NCBI RefSeq assembly: GCF_031656915.1
Contig: NZ_CP134227.1
Coordinates: 2,604,001-2,668,000 of the forward strand
Direction of reading: 5' to 3'
DNA from: Nocardioides marmorisolisilvae
Lineage (GTDB): Bacteria > Actinomycetota > Actinomycetes > Propionibacteriales > Nocardioidaceae
DNA length: 64,000 nucleotides
In this document: piece after piece, positions 57,869-64,000 of the stretch
How the letters are laid out: every line of letters begins with the position of its first letter
How positions within the stretch are numbered: the stretch's first letter is position 1
Program-made: the position numbers and the translations under genes
Notes under the pieces: generated by a model
What the model was told of the DNA's origin: nothing
What the model saw: the letters and a program-made list of their open reading frames with translations, nothing else
Database searches by the model: none

Positions 57869-60253
57869 ATGGCAGCCCGACGACCACCGCTCACGTTCGG
57901 CACGGTGGCCTCCCACCTGGGTGTGCTGATCGCCGTGTCGGCGGTGATGGGGGTGCTGGCCGCGGGCCTGGCCGTGCCGCTGGTCTCGGCGCTCGGGTAC
58001 GGCGCGCACCAGATCGACACGTCCCTGCGCAACCTGCCCGAGGACCTCAAGGCCGAGCCGCTGGCCCAGCGCACCCGCGTGCTGGGCTCGAACGGCGGGC
58101 TGATCGCGACCTTCTACGACCAGAACAGGGTGAACGTCCCGCTGGACCAGGTCTCCAAGATCATGCAGCGCAGCATCGTCGGGGTGGAGGACTACCGCTT
58201 CTACCAGCACGGCGCGCTGGACCTCAAGGGCACCCTGCGGGCGTTCCTGAACAACCAGACCGGAGACGGCAGCACGCAGGGCGGTTCGTCGATCACCCAG
58301 CAGATGGCGAAGATGACCGCCCTCAATCAGGCGCAGACCCCCGCCGAGCGCCGGGCCGCGGTCGCGGACACCTACAAGCGCAAGATCCTCGAGCTGCGGC
58401 ACGCCATCGCCTTCGAGCAGAACTACTCCAAGGACTGGATCCTCGACCGCTACCTCAACATCGCCTACTTCGGTGACGGCGCCTACGGCATCCAGGCCGC
58501 GGCCCGGCACTACTTCAGCGTGGATGCCAAGGACCTCAACGCCAAGCAGTCCGCGCTGCTGGCCGGGCTGGTGAAGAACCCCAGTGGGTACGCCCCGACC
58601 GAGTACCCGGCCCGGGCGAAGGCGCGCCGCCACGTCGTCCTGGATCGGCTCGCCCAACTCAAGATCATCTCGCAGCAGAAGGCCGACAAGATCGATGCCG
58701 GCGGCTTGGGGCTCAAGGTCAGCCCGACCCCGAACGGCTGTGTGAGCTCGAAGGCCCCCTTCTTCTGCGACTACGTGCGCCGGTACCTCCTCGACGACCC
58801 GTCGTTGGGCAAGACCGTCGACGACCGCAAGGAACTGCTCAACAGCGGCGGACTGACGATCAAGACCACGCTCCGGCTTCCTTTCGAGCGGGCCGCGCTG
58901 CGGGCCACCCACGACGCGGTCCGACCCACCGACCATGCCGTCGGTGCGCTGGCGATGGTGCAACCGGGCTCCGGCGACGTCCTGGCCATCTCGCAGTCCA
59001 AGCCGATGGGCCGGAGCAAGGCCAAGGGCGAGACCTTCCTCAACCACGTCGTGGACCAGAAGTACGGCGATGCCGCCGGCTTCCAGCCCGGCTCGACGTT
59101 CAAGCTCTTCGTGCTGTCGGCCGCCCTGACCCAGGGACTCGCCCCGCACGCCACGAGGTTCTTCGCGCCGGACCAGGCCCACATCCCGCAGAACGAGTTC
59201 CGCACCTGCAAGGGGCCCTACCCCAACGTCGCCACCTGGGACCCGCACAACTCGACACTGAGCCACACCACGATGGACATGTACGTCGGGATGCAGCAGT
59301 CGGTGAACACCTACTTCGCCCAGCTGGAGCGGCAGACCGGACTGTGCATGCCGGTGAAGCTGGCCAAGGCGATGGGGGTCCAGCTGCCGTCCAACGCCCA
59401 GGTGCCCTCGTTCACGCTCGGTGTCGCCGACGCGAACCCGCTGGAGATGGCGGCGGCGTACGCAACGATGCCCGCCCGCGGGAAGTACTGCTCGCCCCGG
59501 CCGGTCACCGAGATCCTCAACAGCTCCGGCCAGGTGTTCAAGAAGTATCCGACGCACTGCAAGCAGGTCGTCTCGCGTGAGGTCGCCGACCGGATCAACG
59601 ACATCCTGCGCGGCGTGATGCTGCCCGGCGGCTTCGGTGTCGGCCTGGCGCTGGACAAGCCCTCGGCAGGCAAGACCGGTACGTCCCAGGACAACAAGGC
59701 GGTGTGGTTCAACGGCTACACCCCCGAGGTGTCGGCCTCATCCGTGGTCGCCGGCGTGAACGGCCAGGGCTTCCCAAGCACGCTCAACGGTGTCTCGCTC
59801 AACGGTCTGGTGCGTAGCACGGCCCACGGTTCCACGGTCGCCGGACCGATGTGGGCCGAGGCGATGCGGGCGATCCAGGATCGGATCCCGTACAAGAACT
59901 TCGAGCGGCCCAGCAACCCACCGCCGACGACCGGGCTGCCGCAGGTGCTCGGCTCGTCGGTGGCCTCGGCAGAGTCGACGATCCGGGCTGACGGCTTCCA
60001 CCCGCAGCTGGCCGGCGAGCTCGACTCGCACTACCCGGCCGGTTCGGTGGCATTCATCAGCCGTGGCGTCGACGGCCGCACGGTCTACCTCTACACCTCG
60101 ACGGGCCACGGCGGCCCCGCGCCGCCACCGCCGCCCACACCACACCACCATGCGCCGGCTCCGCATCCTGGTGGAGGCGGAGGCGGCGCAGCCCCCGCTG
60201 GCGGCGGTGGGCCCGGCCACGGTCATGGCCGTGGCCACGGTCACGGCCACTGA
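57869..60253 (+). CDS. Bifunctional penicillin-binding protein PonA2-type with PASTA domain
   Basis: 794 residues. One N-terminal helix (about 10-45) leads to the transglycosylase domain with EDYRFYQHGALDLKGTLRAF (catalytic Glu) and GGSSITQQMAK, and the transpeptidase with the SxxK motif in PGSTFKLFVL, SxN in QSVNTYF, and KTG in GKTGTSQ. A single PASTA-like domain (TTGLPQVLGSSVASAESTIR) near the end is followed by a histidine/glycine/proline-rich tail (GHGHGRGHGHGH). It builds and cross-links peptidoglycan outside the membrane. It is the Rv3682 equivalent, divergent from whiB4. Confidence 0.93.
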   Translation: MAARRPPLTFGTVASHLGVLIAVSAVMGVLAAGLAVPLVSALGYGAHQIDTSLRNLPEDLKAEPLAQRTRVLGSNGGLIATFYDQNRVNVPLDQVSKIMQRSIVGVEDYRFYQHGALDLKGTLRAFLNNQTGDGSTQGGSSITQQMAKMTALNQAQTPAERRAAVADTYKRKILELRHAIAFEQNYSKDWILDRYLNIAYFGDGAYGIQAAARHYFSVDAKDLNAKQSALLAGLVKNPSGYAPTEYPARAKARRHVVLDRLAQLKIISQQKADKIDAGGLGLKVSPTPNGCVSSKAPFFCDYVRRYLLDDPSLGKTVDDRKELLNSGGLTIKTTLRLPFERAALRATHDAVRPTDHAVGALAMVQPGSGDVLAISQSKPMGRSKAKGETFLNHVVDQKYGDAAGFQPGSTFKLFVLSAALTQGLAPHATRFFAPDQAHIPQNEFRTCKGPYPNVATWDPHNSTLSHTTMDMYVGMQQSVNTYFAQLERQTGLCMPVKLAKAMGVQLPSNAQVPSFTLGVADANPLEMAAAYATMPARGKYCSPRPVTEILNSSGQVFKKYPTHCKQVVSREVADRINDILRGVMLPGGFGVGLALDKPSAGKTGTSQDNKAVWFNGYTPEVSASSVVAGVNGQGFPSTLNGVSLNGLVRSTAHGSTVAGPMWAEAMRAIQDRIPYKNFERPSNPPPTTGLPQVLGSSVASAESTIRADGFHPQLAGELDSHYPAGSVAFISRGVDGRTVYLYTSTGHGGPAPPPPPTPHHHAPAPHPGGGGGGAAPAGGGGPGHGHGRGHGHGH

Positions 60254-60304
60254 CCGCTGCGGTCCGGTGTCCCTGCGCCCGGCGCGCGCCCGGCAGCTGT
60301 CGAG

Positions 60305-60775
60305 CTACTGCCCGAGCTGGCGTCGTACCTCGGCAGCGACCGCGCCCCCGTCGGCACGGCCCCTGACCTTGGGCTGCAGCGCGCCCATCACCCGGCCCAT
60401 CGCCTTCATCCCGTCGTCGGCGACCCCGAGGTCGGCGATCGTCTCGGTGACAAGCGTGGCGACCTGGTCGGAATCGAGCTGCTCGGGGAGGTACTCGGTG
60501 ATCACCGCGAGCTCCGCGCGCTCCTTGTCGGCCATCTCGGCACGACCACCCTCGTCGAAGGCCGTCGCGGCCTCACGGCGCTTCTTGGCCTCGGAGGTGA
60601 GCACGCCCAGGACGGCGTCATCGTCGAGCACGACGGCCTGCTTTCCGGCGACCTCGGCGTTGGTGATCGCCGACAGCACCATCCGCAACGTCCCCGACCG
60701 TACCTGGTCGCGGGCCTTCATCGCGGTGGTCAGATCTGCCCGCAGCTTGTCCTTGATCTCGCTCACCTGACCCAT
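60305..60775 (-). CDS. GatB/YqeY domain protein
   Basis: 156 residues. The helical YqeY fold is evident: KDKLRADLTTAMKARDQVRS, TLRMVLSAITNAEVAG, AITEYLPEQL-like ELAVITEYLPEQLDSDQVAT, and the C-terminal small domain DDGMKAMGRVMGALQPKVRG. The family binds tRNA-aminoacylating complexes or acts in amidotransfer; its job here is unproven. A lone gene, convergent with ponA2 and divergent by 17 bases from the metallophosphoesterase gene, so both of those share a tiny promoter gap. Confidence 0.88.
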   Translation of the reverse strand: MGQVSEIKDKLRADLTTAMKARDQVRSGTLRMVLSAITNAEVAGKQAVVLDDDAVLGVLTSEAKKRREAATAFDEGGRAEMADKERAELAVITEYLPEQLDSDQVATLVTETIADLGVADDGMKAMGRVMGALQPKVRGRADGGAVAAEVRRQLGQ

Positions 60776-60792
60776 TGTGGCAGCCTTGGGGG

Positions 60793-61725
60793 ATGCGGCC
60801 CTCCCGGTTTTTCCAGCGCACCGTCGCGATCGGGGCGCTGGGCGGCGCCGCGGCCCTAGCCTGGTCGGCCGGCTACGAGGTGCGTGCGTTCGCGCTGCGC
60901 CGGGTCGACGTCCCGGTGCTGCCCCCCGGCCAGCGTCCGCTGAAGGTCCTGCACGTCAGCGACCTGCACATGACCCCCGGTCAGGAGCGCAAGCAGCGCT
61001 GGCTGCGGTCGCTGGCCGCGCTCGAGCCGGACCTCGTCGTCGACACGGGTGACAACCTCGCCCACCCGCGGGTGATCCCCCGGCTGCTGTCCGCCTTCGG
61101 ACCGCTGCTGGAGACACCGGGTGTCTTCGTGTTGGGGTCGAACGACTACTTTGCGCCGAGCCTGCGCAACCCGGTCCGCTACCTGCTGCCCGACGACGGT
61201 CACCGCAACACCGCCTCACCGCGCCTCCCGGTCGGCACCCTCCGCTCGGCGTTCACCCGAGCCGGCTGGCTGGACCTGAGCAACACCCGGGGGCGTCTGA
61301 CGGTCGGCGACACCACGATCGCGTTCGCGGGCGTCGACGACCCCCATCTGGGTTACGACGACCTCGGCGCGGTCGCCGGACCGTCACCCGGCGACGTCGA
61401 TCTGCGGATCGGGGTCACGCACGCGCCGTACCTGCGGGTGCTGGACCAGTTCGCCGCCGACGGCTACGACCTGACGCTCGCCGGGCACACCCACGGCGGC
61501 CAGGTCTGCCTGCCGATCAAGGGGGCGCTGGTCACCAACTGCGACCTCGACACCGCCCGCGCCAAGGGGCTGCATCGGCACCCGGCCGACTCACAGCCCG
61601 ATGACGCGGGCAGCAACTGGCTGCACGTGTCCGCCGGAGCGGGGACCTCGCCGTATGCCCCGGTGCGCCTCTGCTGCCGCCCCGAGGCCACCCTGCTCAC
61701 CCTCCTCCCCCGCCTTTCCCGCTGA
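60793..61725 (+). CDS. Metallophosphoesterase (Rv3683 counterpart)
   Basis: 310 residues. An N-terminal hydrophobic stretch (VAIGALGGAAALAWSAGYEV) may anchor it. The di-metal motifs are HVSDLHMTPGQERKQRW, VVDTGDNLAHP, VLGSNDYFAPS and LAGHTHGGQVCL, the standard calcineurin-like order. Rv3683-type proteins lie between ponA2 and this point in mycobacteria; the substrate is unknown. The ATG at 60793 follows GGGGG. After its stop, at 61726-61780, comes a pyrimidine-rich tract that leads into a 22-bp repeat array and tRNA-Pro. Confidence 0.88.
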   Translation: MRPSRFFQRTVAIGALGGAAALAWSAGYEVRAFALRRVDVPVLPPGQRPLKVLHVSDLHMTPGQERKQRWLRSLAALEPDLVVDTGDNLAHPRVIPRLLSAFGPLLETPGVFVLGSNDYFAPSLRNPVRYLLPDDGHRNTASPRLPVGTLRSAFTRAGWLDLSNTRGRLTVGDTTIAFAGVDDPHLGYDDLGAVAGPSPGDVDLRIGVTHAPYLRVLDQFAADGYDLTLAGHTHGGQVCLPIKGALVTNCDLDTARAKGLHRHPADSQPDDAGSNWLHVSAGAGTSPYAPVRLCCRPEATLLTLLPRLSR

Positions 61726-61781
61726 CCTCCCCACCCCGCTCGCCCTCCCCCTCCCCCTCCCCACCCCCCGTCCGTCCCCGC

Positions 61782-61825
61782 GAGTGGTCCCAAATTGCGC
61801 GCCGAGTGGTCGCCCATGCGGGGCG
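61782..61825. repeat. Two 22-bp repeat units after a C-rich tract
   Basis: GAGTGGTCCCAAATTGCGCG begins at 61782 and GAGTGGTCGCCCATGCGGGG at 61804, spaced 22 bp, matching the units of the 34-kb array. A C-rich, purine-poor tract (about 61743-61779) precedes them, as it does at 34.05-34.08 kb. The stretch between the metallophosphoesterase stop and tRNA-Pro holds no gene. Confidence 0.7.
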
Positions 61826-61902
61826 CGACCGGGCGGACCGGCTGCGGGCCGACGGCCCGATTCGGCGCACCGCATCGGCTCCGGTAGCATCTGACTCGCC
61901 TT

Positions 61903-61979
<77 letters not shown>

Positions 61980-62003
61980 TGTGATGTCTCAGGACATCGG
62001 AGA

Positions 62004-62035
62004 CACCCGGACCCACGGAGACGTGGGTCCGGGTG
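62004..62035 (+). terminator. Perfect 14-bp hairpin terminator after tRNA-Pro
   Basis: CACCCGGACCCACG and CGTGGGTCCGGGTG are exact complements with a GAGA tetraloop, 25 bases beyond the tRNA. A smaller hairpin (GATGTC-TCAG-GACATC, 61983-61998) sits directly before it. Together they end the tRNA transcript before the proline-rich membrane gene. The remaining bases to 62179 hold no feature I can support. Confidence 0.88.
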
Positions 62036-62179
62036 CATCTCGTTCCGGCCGGCAGAGCACACGACGCCGGTCCGAGCGTGGGCGACGAGCGGCCCGCGTG
62101 CAGCCGCGAGCTGATCACCGGTGTCGGCACCCGCGGGTGGACCCGCGGCTGGGTCCCACCGTCGTGGCAGACTTCCGCC

Positions 62180-63370
62180 ATGGCCGACGCAACCGGGAAC
62201 GAGGGACCCGAGAAGTCCGGGGACGAGCCGAACCTCGAGTTGCCGTCCCTGAGCCTCGGGTTGCGGCGCAGGAAGAAGAGGGACAAGGCCGCTCAGGACG
62301 CATCCGCAGAGGCTTCGGCGCCTTCGACGGCGCCGTCACCAGGGGCGCCGGCCCACCAGGCAACCACCGAGGAAGCACGGACGGTGCCCGCACCACCCAC
62401 GGCGCGGCCCGCCCCTGCGCCGCCCTCGCCGGCCCGAAGTGCGGCACCCCCGCCGCCACCGGCCGCGAAGGTCTCCGTTCCGCCCGCGGCCAACGCGGAC
62501 ACACCCGCAGCCAAGGAAGGGGCACCCCCTCCGCCACCCGCGCTGAGGACCGCAGCTTCCCACGAGAGTGCACCGGCCGCTCCGCCCCCGCCTCCGCCCG
62601 CGAAGAAGGCAGCGCCTGCGCCGCAGAAGGCGACTGCCGCGCCCCCGCCTCCGCCTGTCAAGAAGGCCGCCTCGCCCCCGCGGCGGCGCCAAGCGGTGCC
62701 CGCGCCTGAGCCGACACCCCCCGCCGCGTCCCCGGTCCCCGACCCCGAGGCCCCGGCGCCGCCCACCGAGGCAGCAGCCCCCATCCCGGTCGAGATCGCT
62801 CGACCGACCGGGGCCGCACCCGCCCAGGTGCCGGATGCAGCCGTGCCCGGCGGATCCGCGAAGCCCGGCACGGCGCCCAAGCCACCCAAGGCAGCCAAAC
62901 CGCCCAAGGCAGCAAAGACACCCAAACCCCCCAAGACAGCAAAGGCACCGAAGCCACCCCGGGAGCCCCGGGAGCCGATCGTGCTGCCAGCGCTGTCAGG
63001 CCGCATCGCCGCCCCCATTACCGGGGTCATCTGCGGACTCCTGACGGTGCTGCTGGCCTGGCTCGCCGCCCAGGGCTGCGAGGCGGTTCGCGGTGTCGGT
63101 ACCTGCGGCGGCTTCGGCCTGTTCGCCCTGATCGCCATCCTCGGCATCGAGGTGCTGGTCGGCGCGTTCCTGCTGCGCGGGTGGCAGATCGAGGAGCCGC
63201 TGAGCACCAGCTTCCTCGGCGTTGGCGTCGTCGCCGTGATCGCGATGCTGTTCTTCCTCGACAGCATCGGCTCGGTCTGGATGGTGCTGGTGATCCCGTT
63301 GCTGACCGCTGCCGCGTTCCTACTGTCCTGGTGGGTCACTGCCACCTTCGTCGAGGAGTCCGACGGCTGA
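62180..63370 (+). CDS. Proline/lysine-rich four-helix membrane protein of unknown function
   Basis: 396 residues. The first roughly 260 are disordered: acidic and basic start (SLGLRRRKKRDKAAQD), long poly-proline runs (APPPPPAAK, PAAPPPPPPAKKA), then PAKP-like repeats (KPPKAAKPPKAAKTPKPPKT). The C-terminal 130 residues form about four membrane helices: ITGVICGLLTVLLAWLAAQG, CGGFGLFALIAILGIEVLVG, FLGVGVVAVIAMLFFLDSIG and VLVIPLLTAAAFLLSWWVTA. This looks like a cytoplasmic tail tethered to a small membrane domain. No catalytic motif or familiar family was recognised. It follows tRNA-Pro and is convergent with asd. Confidence 0.8.
   Translation: MADATGNEGPEKSGDEPNLELPSLSLGLRRRKKRDKAAQDASAEASAPSTAPSPGAPAHQATTEEARTVPAPPTARPAPAPPSPARSAAPPPPPAAKVSVPPAANADTPAAKEGAPPPPPALRTAASHESAPAAPPPPPPAKKAAPAPQKATAAPPPPPVKKAASPPRRRQAVPAPEPTPPAASPVPDPEAPAPPTEAAAPIPVEIARPTGAAPAQVPDAAVPGGSAKPGTAPKPPKAAKPPKAAKTPKPPKTAKAPKPPREPREPIVLPALSGRIAAPITGVICGLLTVLLAWLAAQGCEAVRGVGTCGGFGLFALIAILGIEVLVGAFLLRGWQIEEPLSTSFLGVGVVAVIAMLFFLDSIGSVWMVLVIPLLTAAAFLLSWWVTATFVEESDG
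62870..62960 (+). repeat. KPPKAAK coding repeat
   Basis: Tandem 12-15 bp units of the form CCCAAG-CCACCC-AAGGCAGCC encode repeating (A/T)KPPKxAK. The base sequence varies more than the amino acids, so selection seems to keep a basic, proline-spaced spacer before the membrane domain. Confidence 0.75.
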
Positions 63371-63379
63371 GCCGGCGAG

Positions 63380-64000
<621 letters not shown>

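Overview
The window is a chromosomal segment of a high-GC actinobacterium, most likely a member of the Nocardioidaceae (Nocardioides-like). Evidence is the roughly 70% GC coding style, heavy use of GTG starts, and characteristically actinobacterial genes: WhiB4-type regulator, MarP acid-resistance protease, Ssd/TadA/TadB/TadC pilus locus, actinobacterial Holin-X protein, BldG-like STAS protein, zinc-less TopA with a lysine-rich tail, and PonA2-type penicillin-binding protein. From about 8.6 to 61.7 kb the gene order follows the Mycobacterium tuberculosis block holB-topA-helicase-tad-ssd-Rv3661-Rv3662c-acs-marP-nth-crp-Rv3677c/78c-Rv3679/80-whiB4-ponA2-Rv3683, interrupted by lineage-specific inserts (hppA, sugar ABC operon, acetate transporters, terC/nhaA). 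No prophage, insertion sequence, CRISPR array or resistance island is visible.

Layout. 0-2.8 kb: a sigma factor flanked by small partner genes, a secreted helical protein, a DJ-1/PfpI protein and a small membrane protein. 2.8-6.6 kb: CitA/DcuS-type two-component system divergent from a DctA-type dicarboxylate carrier. 6.6-6.85 kb: tRNA-Thr(CGT) with a duplicated 3' half. 7-17.9 kb: exported peptidase, DNA replication genes (holB, tmk, topA), a methyltransferase, membrane pyrophosphatase and an anti-sigma-factor antagonist. 18-26.4 kb: DUF1998 helicase, then the complete core of a Tad/Flp pilus operon with Ssd, and a HAD-IB phosphatase. 26.4-26.6 kb: an intergenic RNA candidate at the position of mycobacterial Ms1/MTS2823. 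28.3-34.0 kb: LacI-controlled sugar ABC importer plus beta-glucosidase. 34.3-41 kb: a LytS/LytTR two-component system with a DUF485-like protein, ActP-type symporter, SatP-type acetate channel and acetyl-CoA synthetase, which reads as one acetate module. 41.1-43.5 kb: divergent terC and nhaA, each with a structured RNA leader. 43.6-57.7 kb: the Holin-X/MarP/Nudix/TlpA/nth/crp block, an AbiEi-DUF559 gene, the MBL/Nudix/RidA/DUF4177 operon, an alpha/beta hydrolase, an FMN reductase, acetoacetyl-CoA synthetase, the paired ArsA-like ATPases and whiB4. 57.9-64 kb: ponA2, yqeY, a metallophosphoesterase, tRNA-Pro(CGG), a proline-rich membrane protein and the 3' part of asd.

Regulatory content is unusually readable. 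There is a perfect LacI operator upstream of the sugar operon; four Crp/GlxR-like palindromes (dctA, hppA, satP and the crp gene itself); a manganese (yybP-ykoY) riboswitch candidate whose P1 strand is exactly complementary to the terC Shine-Dalgarno region; and a possible ion-responsive leader on nhaA. The least explained structure is a family of 21-22 bp tandem repeats at four loci (34.1, 49.2, 51.7 and 61.8 kb). The units share a skeleton but differ in locus-specific core bases. One copy is arranged head to head between two divergent genes and another lies inside a coding region, where it appears to add about 20-25 residues to a hydrolase.
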